64,000 nucleotides of DNA, taken from the NCBI GenBank assembly GCA_023213395.1, contig CM041465.1, positions 166,105,741 to 166,169,740 of the forward strand, read 5' to 3'. The notes below the pieces were generated by a model. It ran no database searches. It was not told where the DNA came from and was given only the letters and a program-made list of their open reading frames with translations. The DNA is from Cycas panzhihuaensis. Its lineage: Eukaryota; Cycadophyta. Position numbers and translations under genes: made by a program. Of this stretch, positions 12,398 to 23,118 are shown one piece after another (positions within the stretch are counted from its first letter, which is position 1; each line of letters starts with the position of its first letter).

Positions 12398-13033
12398 GGA
12401 ACCTCATTTTGTAATCCTCAAGTCAGTGAGTTATGTAATAAGTTTCATATCACTCGTAGAGTATCTACCCCATATCATCCTCAAGTGAATGGCTAGATGG
12501 AAACATTTAACAAGATCTTAGCCAAGATTTTAGCTAAAATAGTTGTTACCTCTTATAGGGATTAGCACTCCTAGTTACTTTTGGTATTGTGGGCCTATAG
12601 GAACATTATAGGTATGACACCATTTTCACTTATTTATAGTATTAAAGTTATTTTTCCACTAGAGTTTGAAATTTCTTCTCTACATGTCTCATTGGAGTTT
12701 ACTAATGAGCAGTTTCAAAGGGAAGCTTACCTCTTGGAGCTTGTGAAGTTAGATGACACTCACTTGCAAGCCTTCTAAAACAATATGGCATCAAAGGTTA
12801 GAGTCCAAGCCACCCATGATAGGCAGCTTAGACCTAGAAAGTTTAATATTGGTGGTAAAGTTTTAAAGCTAGAATATTTACACGATAGGTGACGTAAATT
12901 TTCTCCTAAATTGATAGAACCTTTCTTAATAATTGAAGATTTAACTAATGGAGCCTATCAAATTTTGATGTTGGAAGGATTAGAATTCAAGAGGCCCATT
13001 AATTATTAATACTTAAGAAAATTTTATGCCTAG
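12398..13033 (+). pseudogene. A-fwd integrase, C-terminal part
   Basis: One frame of 212 codons, with a few stops, runs from the GTSFCN segment just after the second catalytic Asp to the terminal KFYA stop. It matches the integrases of B (ending 25691) and C (ending 62123) step by step: TPYHPQVNG, then WAYRNIIGMTPFSLIYS, then LEFEISSL, then a GAYQI...LEGLEFKRPIN tail. The Asp-containing part upstream is replaced by copia G, so the cut lies in the integrase catalytic core. The Glu of the DDE triad region survives as METFNK. Confidence 0.82.
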
Positions 13034-14037
13034 TAGCATGCATATGACTACCTCTGCAATGAAGATAAACTATGCCTCTAAAGCTTGTTCCTTTTCCTAA
13101 TGAGCTAAAACTATAGGCAAATTCTCACCTTCTTTGTGATTTTGCTTTACTTTCACTGAGTACTGTAGTGCTTTTGCGATAGATCCAACTCACAATCATG
13201 TAAGTCTTTTATTCCATCTAGTGTCTATACTAATTATGAGATTTCCATCACCATACTTAGATCTCATTCTCCATTGGGTTCTATACTCAAAAGAGAACTT
13301 AGGCCTCCAACTTTGTTTTGCTTTTATCTTGGAGAAAGAAACATCTTCATCAGCTTCAAGTACTTAGTCATTGATTTAGATCATATTTTTATTTATCAAT
13401 TTGTTACCTAGGGGTTTCCTTTTTGGTCATATATAAATCATTGATTATTTTCATTATCCTTAGTTCTCTCTATCAACCCTTTGGAGCATATACTCATTAT
13501 GCTGCCTTCCCTTCACGTTTGGAGACACCATGATTTTAGTCTCCTCTTTTTTCACAGTTTATTCTTTAAGGAGGTTAGCCTATTTTATTTGTTAAATTCT
13601 ATTAAAAAAGAGAAATCCTTATTGTATTGAGTAGAAGAGTTTCTTAGATTGATGATTATGATCCTTTTCTTGTAAAAAGTGAAAATAGAGTTAAAAAAAA
13701 ACGTGAAGTAAAAAAAAATAATAAAAGAAGTAAAAATAAGTTTATTGTTTTCATCCTCTTGTAATCTAGGGTAAGTCATGTGATGGCTTCGTCCCCACCT
13801 ATCTATCTATAGGTTAGGTTCATTTGGATGAGTCATTCATGATTTTTAGATCTAGCTGCTTGGGTCCACCATGGCCTCAATTATGATCGAACTCTACTTG
13901 ACACCTTGTTGACTTTGATCATAATCATCTTACTTACGTTCCTTCTTCTTTCTTAATCTTAGTTAGAGATCCATATTTATCACCATCTCCTTACTTTATT
14001 GATCATCTAGTCTCTAAGTTATGATCCCATTATTCCC
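13034..14037 (+). other. Spacer between integrase and aRH in A-fwd
   Basis: No gene is seen. The stretch contains an A-rich tract (13690-13740). Its right part (about 13820-13950) is homologous in inverted orientation to the A-rev segments on both sides of copia E. In elements B and C the corresponding interval holds the antisense PMD gene; here it does not. Confidence 0.65.
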
Positions 14038-14442
14038 ATGATATTGAGTATCTTCACTTATGAGAGTAGTAGGAGAAACCCGAGACCCTTTATTTCTGCT
14101 TGGGTGCTTTACGATCAATCAAGAAGTCCCCTTCTTTCTATAGGGTCTTTTATACCTAGGGCAACTAATAATGAAGTTTAATATCTTGCTATTATAGGAT
14201 CCTTGTCAGATATTTCTCTCTTTTACCTTAGACCTATTACTACATATGATGACTCTCAAGTTGTAGTTTATCAATTAGTTAGAATGTACTAGGTCCACTC
14301 TCCACGACTCCTTCTTTTACATCATCAAGCTTCATCATTATTATCTCTATTTGCTTTGGTGATCATTCAGTATATACCTCATTCCTTTAATCTTGAAGTT
14401 GATGCTCTCTTTTCCTCGATCCTTGATGATTATTTTAATTGA
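14038..14442 (+). pseudogene. A-fwd additional (archaeal-like) RNase H
   Basis: This is a 134-codon RNase H-fold domain of the kind found in dual-RNase H Tat elements, presumed to act in RNA-strand removal during reverse transcription. Landmarks are FTYESSRRNPRP, where the expected FTDGGS has lost the first Asp to Tyr, then PRATNNEV (catalytic Glu region, followed by a stop), YDDSQV (third acidic position) and IPHSFNLEVDALF (fourth acidic position kept). It matches A-rev (46116 to 45715) closely and B (21918 to 21496) more distantly. It ends about 200 bp before the polypurine tract. Confidence 0.8.
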
Positions 14443-14632
14443 CTTACTTCTTTTAGTTAGGGACATCTCACTCTCGAATGAGTATAAAATATCACTTTGC
14501 CATGAGTATAAACTATTGGTTTAGTAAGACTATAGATTAGGATAGTTTAAGGATTATGGAAATAGGTATAAGACTAAAATGAGGTACGTGAGAGGGGTAG
14601 ACCCACGTGGGAATCATGGGTCATGGAGGATC

Positions 14633-14647
14633 TTGATAGGGGGCAAG
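14633..14647 (+). promoter_or_regulatory. Polypurine tract of A-fwd
   Basis: GATAGGGGGCAAG directly precedes the 3' LTR. The equivalent in A-rev (minus strand, 45510-45525) reads GGGAGGGGTTAAG, and in B it is CAAGGGGGTAG next to its LTR. Confidence 0.65.
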
Positions 14648-15299
14648 TCCCTAAAAGCTTCTTGCCCCTGAAAGAATCCAACAAGGAATCTAATATACTC
14701 AGATAGCTGGTTGTTTAGTAAGTGAGATTAGTTTCATTTAATAAACAACTCACTTTCTTTATAATATATTATATAAATGTGAGATTATCCTATATTTATA
14801 TAATCTATCAAGAGTATAATGTGAGTTATATGAGTTTCCTTTTAGAAGATTCATACCACTCCATCTTCTACTTTTATACACTTATTACCATTTGTTTTAG
14901 ATGGTTTTAAGTTTATAAAAATAGAAAAGGTAAACCTTTCACCTGCTTCTTTTTTATCTTTTATTTATCCTCTAATTTTCATTCTTTCTTGTGATCTTTT
15001 CTTTCCTAAACCATCTCCACTCTGGAACAAGTATAAACTATCATGTATATAGTATGACAAAAATCCAAAATAGGTATATAACCAAAAAGAGCAAAAAAAG
15101 TACAAATGATAAAAATTTATTACATGTTTCTTTGGATAGTCACACTAATAAATGTATCCTATGCTCAAATCCAAAATGGGAATAAGGGGGAAAAAAGGGT
15201 TTAGAGACAAGTTTTCATACACAAATTTTGAGAGAAAACAATCAATATATACATGGTAATAAAAGATATAGTACATCTATCACCTAAGTGACTTATAAT

Positions 15300-16994
15300 A
15301 CATGACTCATAATTCATACTAGATGCTCACAAAATGCCTCTCATCATCCTCCTATCTCCCACACTACATATCATACACTCGTCCCTCTGACTCTTGATAA
15401 GATCCCTGAGGTATGTCTAGATGTGCTTTCTCCCTCCTACTCGAGGTCTCCCCATGTGTTGACTCTCCATGGGGTGGGAGGTAGTGTCACCCTTACTATA
15501 CTGCCATATTAGATGATGGAGTATACCTGGCTCCTACCTAAGCTAGTGTCATCTTCTGTAGGTGTCACCTCTTCTCCTCAGTTACCCTTAGCTTCAACTC
15601 TCAGGTTTATAATTCTACCCTTGTATCCATGTAGAGGTCTCAAGCTCTAAGTACATGGATATAATACTCTATATGATGCTCCAACAACCTGTGATCCACT
15701 ACATTCCATGCAAGTATCTCATCTGATACTGTAATGTAGGGGAAGATCACCTCCAATGTCCTCTGAACCTCTCTAAAGGTAACTATCTTGTCATCTACCC
15801 AATAAAAACATGTAATTCATGATCAGTCCCATGGAAGAAAAATCCCTCAAAAGAAAAAGAAATACCATGCAATATGTGAAGTAAACCAATTAAATCATAT
15901 ACCCAATGATCCTCCTCCTATTGGCTTTCTACCTAGCACCTCCTCCACTCGTAATATCTCTACTCCATGTGGCTCCTGGTGAGCCTCCTGAGTAGCTTTG
16001 CCCTCTTTGGCTCCACTCCCTCCATCTTTACCATACCCATCAACAGATCCTAGCTCCATACTCTGAATGGAGTCTCCTCTCCCTTCCATAAGCACTCCAC
16101 CTCCTCTCCTGAGCACCTAATGACTTCCTCCTGCTCCACCACTCGATGAGGCACCTCCTCTACCTCCTCGTCCTGCCTCCTCCCCTCCTCTACCACCTCT
16201 CCAACCATATGCTCCTCTATCATGCCCTCTCCCCCTCCCTCATTATGCTCCAAGAGAATCCTCTACAATTTCCCTCTCTTCAGCATCTATCTCATCATCG
16301 CTCCATACTAGGAGCCCTAAATAGGCATCTTCTATGAGTTACCTCCTTGTCATCCTACTCAAAAGGGGACTATGTATGCTCCTTGCCATAATAACTAGCC
16401 TATTATGAATCTGTGACCTCATATGCCATGTGTTCATCCCTAGATCCATCAATGTTAGCTCTCCTAGCTCTCCTCCTGGTTACATGAGTGGAATATGATC
16501 GTATAGCTAGTACATTAGGGTGGAACTATATGAGAAACCACCCCTCCCTATCCTCCTAATCCTTGACAACTGGTGACTAATGCTATCAACCACATACTAT
16601 ACTCAGTTGATCTAAATACCCTACTCGCATCACCTCACCACTCCCATCCACTGAGTTGGGATCCTTATGAAGTTTTATGTCCTTGTTATTTGATAGATAA
16701 TGATCAAAGCGGTGATCCTACATGCCACTAGAATCCCCTCCATAGTCTAGATAGTCTCAATCAAGATCCCATACTGATCTATCTAATCTGTAAACCCTAT
16801 CAGATACTCACTATATGCCATTTGGGACTCCTCATCTACCACCCCGATGAGATGAACCCTTTCTCCATGCCAACTGACTCCTAGGATCCTCCCCACCCTA
16901 CCTCGTCGAGCTAACTGATGAGCTCCCTAATGGCTATTCCTTCATTCTTGTAAGTCTCCACTCTCTCTAAGACCCGCATCACATCAATTATAAT
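15300..16994 (-). pseudogene. PMD-like gene fragment inside the A-fwd LTR (exon 2, intron, exon 3)
   Basis: On the minus strand this is homologous to the antisense gene of B and C. Exon 2 begins at 16994 after a GACAG acceptor. It contains an NFIRIP..WMGVV region, then GRGGFSYSSTL, YDHIPLM and PGG, matching GKRGISYSTLL, NHFVVV and PAGG in B. It then has VWSDDE (B: RWDSDDE) and a Gly/Glu-rich tail. After a 108-bp intron the third exon has FREVQRTLEVIFPYI, matching FRRLVEANVREIFPQV in B. Exon 1 and the strongest PMD motif (FHLP) are not seen. Many stops make it a pseudogene. The enclosing 2.2-kb block (15083-17265) is absent from the A-rev LTR. Confidence 0.68.
15795..15902 (-). other. Predicted intron (108 bp) of the PMD-like fragment
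   Basis: On the minus strand the intron starts G|GTATATG and ends TTGGGTAG|ATGAC. It falls at the same place as the 111-bp introns of B (24320-24430) and C (61244-61354), between the acidic/Gly-rich tail and the FPQV-containing exon. Splicing is inferred from position and consensus only. Confidence 0.6.
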
Positions 16995-17737
16995 CTGTCA
17001 GTAACCTATTTTACTTCAAAATTTTAATTTTTTCAAGCTTTATTATTAAAAGTTTAAAAGTATGACTAGCTAACTAAAATGTAGTTTCACAGGTGAAAAA
17101 TACAATTTCATAGGTGAAAAATATGACTTTCTTTAACAGGCCTTAATACTAAAGTCATATTTTTCTTTGGTTTCTTATATTTTTCATTTCTTGGTCATAT
17201 TTTTAGTTCATTGGTCATACTTTTTGTACTATATTATTGCAGTTTTCATACAAAAATTAAAAAATAATATGTTTCACTCATCAAGTACCTAGCTCTCTAC
17301 TCCATCTCGATCTCTGGGATCTTGTAGAGCTGGTCTCCCGCTAAAAAGAGCTCGTAATCACTCTAGAAAATGAGTTGATGACCTTTGGGTCTCTCATTTT
17401 TTCCTCCTTTTACGCATGAAAATGAAACCATTTCATGACTATTTTCTTACATATAGTGAGGCCCTTTTCTCATTTTCTTCTTGTTGGATCCTTCTCAGGA
17501 TTCGTTGAGTTTATCAAAAGTAAGAAATGCCTTCTTTCAACTACTATTCTTGCCAAATTAATGATAAATACTAGAGAATATATATGTTTGCTTTGATAAA
17601 GATAAATTATTATTTTTCTATATAATGATGATTATTAGAGCTCTTTCTTCCCTTTGGAGATATGATTTATCATCAGATTCTACCTCATATATTAATTTTT
17701 GATGTTTACCTCTAAAGGGACTATACGTCAAGCCTTT

Positions 17738-18130
17738 TTATACTTATTAATGAGTCTAAACTATGACAGGGACTACACTCTGAGCTTAACTTTGCCTATT
17801 GACGAGCCTAAAGTATGATGGGATCTAGCTCCAAACTTTCTTCTACCTATTAATGAGCTAAAACTATGAAGAGTCAATGTTATGAGGTATTTTTACCTAT
17901 TAAAGAGCCTAAATTATGATAGGGAACTGTCCAAAAATGATTGTTAATGAGGTTAAACTATAATAATTAACCTCTAAAATCCCTCATCCATTAATGAGGC
18001 TAAACAATGATGGGTTTTCTCTAAAAGATCACCTGTTAATGAGCTGGTAAACTATGATAGTTTATCCTTTTTACTCATGAAAAAGGATTTCCCTTTGATG
18101 CATGGTTAAAGAGAGATAAACTATGACCCG
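17738..18130 (+). repeat. Degenerate tandem array, ~50-bp unit, in A LTR
   Basis: About eight units carry the core 'attaatgagcctaaactatgatag' in varied form, at 17738, 17791, 17842, 17894, 17938, 17990, 18031 and 18100. The inverted A-rev LTR has the same array at about 44110-44580. It is non-coding. Confidence 0.75.
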
Positions 18131-18510
18131 ATGTACAGTATAGTCTTGTCCAATTCTTAGGCAATAGGTAGTATTTATTTGGCATGAAGTCCCATCTAAT
18201 TTATAGGCATATTGTATGATAATAAAGTCCCATCCAATTTGTGGGCACTAGATAAGTGTTTAGTAATATTAGAAGCCCAATCCTTTTGGGCAAAAAAATG
18301 AATGTAGTAACGTTTTAGTGATGAGTACCCAATCCTTTAGGGTAAGTCCTTGATATTGATCGATACCCAGTCCTTTTGGGTGGCTTTTTAATGATGTCAG
18401 ATACCCAATCCTTTTAGATAGATTTGCAACAATTAGGAACCCAATCCTTTTGGGCAAGAGCTCTAAATAGTGATGTTATGGTAGGAGACACCAAACCTTT
18501 TTAGGTAGAC
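18131..18510 (+). repeat. Array of small hairpins (CCCAATCCTTTTGGG type) in A LTR
   Basis: Two sub-types alternate with AT-rich spacers. 'cccatccaatttgtgggca' occurs at 18190-18250. 'cccaatccttttgggca/ta' occurs at about 18271, 18328, 18367, 18401 and 18439. Each unit is a short inverted repeat (CCCA...TGGG). The same array is in A-rev at about 43730-44110. Confidence 0.75.
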
Positions 18511-18538
18511 TTGCCAGTCAGAATTTCATTTGATCTTG

Positions 18539-18543
18539 TTGTC
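18539..18543. repeat. Target duplication of element B, left copy (TTGTC)
   Basis: TTGTC precedes the left LTR of B and is repeated at 35081-35085 after the right LTR. The inverted A-rev LTR shows the uninterrupted sequence (around 43680-43700), confirming that B is an insertion. Confidence 0.9.
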
Positions 18544-21093
18544 TAAAATGATGTCTGCGGGGTGGTTCCTACGCTTGGCAAAAAATAGGTTAAGTTAAAT
18601 GGCAAGGACTCACCTCGCAGGGTGTCTGTGCACCGGAGCAGGGATTCAGGATCTGCAGAGGTGCCTGGTTGCTTCTAGGTAGCCACACAAGGCAAGGCCT
18701 TCCTACCCCTCAGATGGCCGGGAAGAGGAGGAGAGAGAGCCTGGCAAGTTGCGTCTTCTTAAGTAAGTGAGAAGGCAACAAATAAGTGAGGCGCATGTGT
18801 AACGGGGCATCTAGGTGTAAGCTAGTCAAGAGGACTAGGTGTGGGTAGTTCTAGAACAAAATGAACTATCTAAATATAACAGATTGACCGCTAAACAAAA
18901 GATACGTAAAGAAGCAAATGTACGTTCCTTTCCTCTTCTAGTTTCCTATGTGTTCCTTATTATGCAAGCATGTGCACAAAGAATAACACTATAAAGAAAA
19001 TATGCAAGGATAAGGAAAATACCTGGACCAGCATCTGAATGGAGTGCTACGCGTATTTTCACTTCCCGCTCCACTAGTTGCATGCGTGAAACCAGTTGGC
19101 GATGGTTGCTGTGAGTAACCGAAGAGGGACTAGCTTACCTCCCCTTATGCATGCAAAAGTAAAGCAGAATAGCAAATAATGAAAAATAACGAAAAGCAAC
19201 AAATATGGAACTAACATGTAATGGGTTTGTTTCATACATGACTCCACGAATGCGAGATCTTGTCTAGTAAACAAGCAGGTTTCTCCCTCTCAGAAGAGGG
19301 GCTACAAGGCAATTCTAATATATATATCTAAACTTAGAGAAAACATAATCAAACTAAGCTAAGCATATGCATATTATTTAATAAAATAAATTCCAACAAA
19401 GTTTCCGCAAACATTTACTTCAACGGATACCCAGAACAAGAGTATAGCCTCGGGATGGCTAACTCACCCATAGAAAGTCTCCACTTAGCCTTAGGAAAGG
19501 AAAGTGAACTCGCAGCAATAGCATGGGGCAGAAAACAACGAGAAGGAAAAAGGTAACTAAAAGGTATGCAGGGACCTCCAAAGAACGAGATGCTACAGGC
19601 AGCAAATCATCCAAGTGGATGGGTTGCAAATGGTGAACCAGCAAGAAGCGGTTTTGGGGCTTATGTGGTGCCCAAAACCAATGGACGAAAATCTAAAACT
19701 AGCGTGGCAATGGGCTGCCAACGCTGGTTTAGATATGAAAATGAGCCTCCAAATTCCCTAACCTGACTTCTAGGAAGGCACAGAAGGCAAGGGGAAAGAG
19801 AATAAGGGACGGAACCCTTGGGGAGAAGGACAGTAAGGGGGACTGGCCTCACCTGCCTCCCTTAAATTCTCTTTGTGTTACCCCCCTACAATAGCCACCT
19901 AAGAGTAGGCTTGTAGGAATTACTGGGGAAGCCCTATGGTGCCACAAAAAAATAAGAAAAATGATGCTAAATAGGTGTAGCAGCAAGAAGGCACATAGAC
20001 TAAGAGTTTATTCACAAAAGTATAAAGAAATAACATAAATTACAAGGTAAATATGAAAGGTACCTTGTTGGGAGGAGAAGAAGTATGTACCTGCTAGAAA
20101 ACAGTAGGAAAAAACTAGCATCCAGTAAAGTTTGGTGGCAGGTTTGGAAGAGGAGACAAATCTGTGAAAAATCCTGTGAGTTAAGGCCTTTTAAAGCTTA
20201 TCCTTTGGAAGATCTTAGGAAGAATCCTCCTTGCACCTTGAAGACCTACAAACAAATGTTGAGCTTGCTGTTCCTAAGCAATAGAGACAACGACGGTCCC
20301 TGGTATAGAGCAGCAGTTGTGTGTCTTGTTCTGCAGTAGTTTTCTGTGGAAGATTTTGTAGAGTTTTTTTTGTAAAAAATGAGCTAAGAATCCTTGAAAA
20401 TGAAGAAGACTTTTTGTTTTATCCCCTGCTCATTGTAGGTGAACGTTGGGGATCTCAGGGTGCTTCAAATGCACAGGTGCCACGCGGCAGTTCTGCAAAA
20501 AAAATGAAAACTGTCGTGTGATTTAAAAAAAAAAAATCAAATAGTTGTCTCGCGGTAAACTTCGCAGTACCGCGGCAAAGATCGCGATACCGCTAAGTTT
20601 ACAGTGGTACGAGATTGGAAATAAAAAATAAGCAAAAATAAGGGTTTAGAGCTAAATTAAGAGTAAATCAAGGCTGGAATAGTTGTGGGAATACCCAAGT
20701 GATGGGCAAGCAGCCAAGAAAGCGAACTGGGTCTCAACCAAGGATTTAATCAGACTTGGAAGAGACTATAACATGAACAGGGTGTCGTAAAAGGGGCGAA
20801 CACGACTGGCTGAGGTGTCCCGAGGGGTCATGGAGATGAAGTGGGTGGCTATACGCCATATGGGGTGTAACATTCGCTGAAGAATGCCCCCATTGTGAGT
20901 CGTCATAGGCTGAAAGCGTGCGGTAAGCACATGTAATATGATCAAGCAAAGAAGCAATGCAGGCAGGCAAGCATGCATCAAGTAGTCTATACTAAATAAC
21001 CTCAATCAAGCAAGAGCAGAGAGAAGCAAGAATGTATACCTAAGCTTACCTGAGTCGATGCATCTCGAGTCCATTCCCGGTAGCCAAGAAACA
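18544..21093 (-). repeat. 3' LTR of element B (2550 bp)
   Basis: The segment is a direct repeat of 32531-35080 over its whole length and the same size. It is homologous to the C LTR (55443-58047) at lower identity. Coding potential is absent; short open frames here are not conserved between copies. It contains a near-palindrome at 20555-20602. Confidence 0.93.
20555..20602. repeat. Inverted-repeat module in B 3' LTR
   Basis: Perfect 8-bp arms GTAAACTT and AAGTTTAC enclose GCAAAGATCGCG and GGTACC-like words. The copy in the other LTR is at 34542-34589. Related modules occur in the C LTR (57515-57542) and in intron 1 of the antisense gene in B and C. Confidence 0.8.
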
Positions 21094-21106
21094 CTACCCC
21101 CTTGTC
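21094..21106 (-). promoter_or_regulatory. Polypurine tract of element B
   Basis: On the minus strand, GACAAGGGGGTAG abuts the TGTTTC start of the 3' LTR. Element C has GCCAAGGGGGCAG at the same place (58048-58060). Confidence 0.85.
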
Positions 21107-21175
21107 AGTAGACCCTCATCACTCGGGAGTATGGTATGATGGCGAATGCTGACAACCAAAAATCATCAGTAGCAT

Positions 21176-21182
<7 letters not shown>

Positions 21183-21234
<52 letters not shown>
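21183..21234. repeat. (TA)n microsatellite, about 25 units
   Basis: An uninterrupted run of TA dinucleotides lies between the polypurine tract and the aRH of B. Element C has only a short 'catacatatataaata' at the homologous place (about 58128-58148), so the array expanded in B. Confidence 0.95.
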
Positions 21235-21239
<5 letters not shown>

Positions 21240-21495
21240 GAACATGAACAACATATGGACCAAGGGTATCAGTGAGTGTCGTGGCGGAACACGTGGACAA
21301 GGGAGACAGAGACGAGGACAACATAGGGGCTGCCTACGTGTCATCTAAACATCGACCTGTAAGTGAATAGAGCCAATGAAGGGGATGCCCCTGTTTCCAA
21401 AGTGTAACAAGTGATAGGAGGGCACCCAACCAACTAAACAAGCACATCAGACTAAAGGTGACTAGAGACTTGGACACGGGCTGGCCAGGCAAGCC

Positions 21496-21918
21496 TCAAA
21501 GGCAGTTGCTAAGGAGAGGGAGGCGACGCTCAAAGATGAGGCAGAATAGGCTGTTTGCCTCAGCATTAAGGTCCCGTGGGATGTGCTGAATATCAACTGA
21601 CGAAAAGCAGGCTAAGAGAGATCTGGCAACTGAAGCGAGGGTTCTCAGGCGAGGGCATCGCACCTAGTAAACCTGGGTGAGATGGGACACAACAATCTGA
21701 GAATCGCAAAGCAACACAATGGGTCTGTGATGGAAACGGAGAGCATCGGTAAGGGCTTTAATAACGGCTGTGTACTCAGCTTCGTTATTAGTTGCCTTAG
21801 GGAGGAAAATCCTGGAATGCAAGAAATCGTATCCGGAAGGGCTGCGAAGGATCCAAGCAGCGGCAGAAGGTCTAGGGTTACCGCAGCTTCCACCGTCGGT
21901 AAATATGTAGAGGAACAT
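21496..21918 (-). pseudogene. Element B additional (archaeal-like) RNase H
   Basis: This is a 140-residue RNase H-fold domain placed downstream of integrase and before the polypurine tract. It shows FTDGGSCGN (first Asp present), KATNNEAEY (Glu present), LLCDSQIVVSHL (Asp present), and a last motif IPRDLNAEANSL in which the expected final Asp is Asn. One in-frame stop follows LTQVY. The aRH of C and of A-rev also have Asn at this last position, while A-fwd keeps Asp. It could be a separately translated product or part of a longer polyprotein; no open link to integrase is visible. Confidence 0.82.
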
Positions 21919-22444
21919 GAGCGAGCATTAAATCTGGGCAGTAAAGAAACAATGACAAAATAAAAGGGACACTTGAAAGATAGGTAATAAGTGGTCATGA
22001 AGGGTAGGAGGACCTAGCAATGAGTTTACCCAAGGACGAAAGTAAGCAGTCCGACCACAATCTAAGAGCGGGCAGAGAAAAGATGCCTTAGAGTACCAAA
22101 GGTTGCTTTGGGAGGCAAAACATGCCCCCAAACGAGGGAGCATTCCCTTTGGGGATCCCAGGAGCAGAAAAGGGCTGCGAAAACGAGTCCAGGATGGTGA
22201 AACAAGCCAAACGAGTATAAACTCGAGCATGTGTGGGAGCGACACGTAAAACGAGACAGAAGGGCCCTAGGAAAAAGTGCAATAATGGGGCGCCATAAAT
22301 GCCCTTGCAAGAGAGGGAAAAAAGGGCATCAAAAGAGCACAACAGGCAATAGGGCCAGAAGGCAAAGATGATCGAGCAAATGGGATGGTCCCAATGACTG
22401 TCGCGAGGTCAAGAACGGAAGAAGTGCCCGTCGGGGCCCCCGCC
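21919..22444. other. Spacer between aRH and the antisense promoter in B
   Basis: No coding domain was recognised on either strand. It is conserved in C (58927-59333), including the word CTTTGTGAAGCAAAACATGC in C and its B variant. That suggests shared untranslated or promoter sequence for two divergent transcription units. Confidence 0.5.
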
Positions 22445-22451
22445 TATATAA
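22445..22451 (+). promoter_or_regulatory. TATA box of the antisense gene in B
   Basis: CCTATATAAGGAAATTC matches C at 59334-59340 (ACCTATATAAGGAAATTC). It lies on the strand opposite to gag-pol and about 168 bp before the first coding ATG of the antisense gene. The flanking leader, including CTCTCGTGAGAAACCAGA, is also conserved between B and C. Confidence 0.7.
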
Positions 22452-22636
22452 GGAAATTCGTACAGAAAATGGATTCATTTTCACCAGCTCTCGTGAGAAA
22501 CCAGACCCATTCCCTTATGCAACAGAGCGCTGCCCAACTTTAGAGGCACACCGTGGTCAATCTGACCGTTGGATTGGAGCGCAGCGAGAGCCAACAGGAT
22601 CATCGAGACAAGATGGTGACGGCTAGGCCAAATCTA

Positions 22637-23118
22637 GTGAGTGGATCTCACAAAACTCTCCCCATTTCAAAGTTTTAATTTCATTGCTTTTTATAGTTTT
22701 TTATGTAATTTTTATGCCCCTTATGGGCAATTGGAGGCTTCTCAGAGTCTGAATTAGACCCAGAAAGAGGCGGGACCTGGGCATTAGGGAGCCTTGGTCC
22801 CGGTGGGCCCCATGGGGTCTACCACAAGAAAAATTTTTGATTTTCAACGCAAAAACCCCCTCTTTTATGGGGGTTGCCGTTCGTACCATGACAAAGATCG
22901 CGGTGCCACGATCTTTGTTGCGGAGCCCACGATCGCCGCAAGACCTGAGCTAAACTTAGCGGTACCACTAAGTTTAGTGCAGTACGAAGGCAGAAAATCA
23001 GAAAAATGAATATGAGGGGCTATAAGGCCCCAAATCTTAGGCAGAGAGAGTTGAGAGATAGCCAGGAGTATAGATGATTGTTAGGAGACTGACTTTGATT
23101 GATTTTTGGTGTTGGCAG
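22637..23118 (+). other. Predicted intron 1 of antisense gene in B (482 bp)
   Basis: The donor is CTA|GTGAGT and the acceptor TGTTGGCAG|GCAGTTATC. C has CCA|GTGAGT and TGTTGACAG|GCTGTTATC with exactly the same intron length (59515-59996). Removing the intron keeps the phase. It contains two strong inverted repeats (22892-22977). Confidence 0.7.
22892..22977. repeat. Pair of inverted repeats in intron 1 of B antisense gene
   Basis: CAAAGATC/GATCTTTG (22892-22899 and 22910-22917) is followed by CTAAACTTAG/CTAAGTTTAG (22950-22959 and 22968-22977) around CGGTACCA. The same pair of words, in the other order, forms the LTR module at 20555-20602. Confidence 0.82.

Larger units (their letters stand above)
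14648..18543 (+). repeat. 3' LTR of A-fwd, first part (split by element B)
   Basis: The segment is colinear, in inverted orientation, with the A-rev LTR (41047-45509) except for an extra 2.2 kb at 15083-17265. It ends at the TTGTC target duplication of element B and resumes at 35086. The total LTR length without B is about 6.5 kb with the extra piece and about 4.35 kb without it, close to the 4463 bp of the A-rev LTR. It carries two internal tandem arrays (17738-18510). Confidence 0.82.

Noticed and set aside
15895-16253. Gly/Glu-rich minus-strand frames as a separate host gene
   Set aside because: They match in order and composition the tail of exon 2 of the antisense PMD-like gene, so they are part of that pseudogene.
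18270-18460. Regularly spaced palindromic repeats resembling a CRISPR array
   Set aside because: The units vary, the spacers are similar to each other, the array is duplicated inverted in A-rev, and the context is a plant LTR.
21105-21348. Open frames with Tyr-Ile repeats on both strands
   Set aside because: They are translations of the TA microsatellite at 21183-21234.
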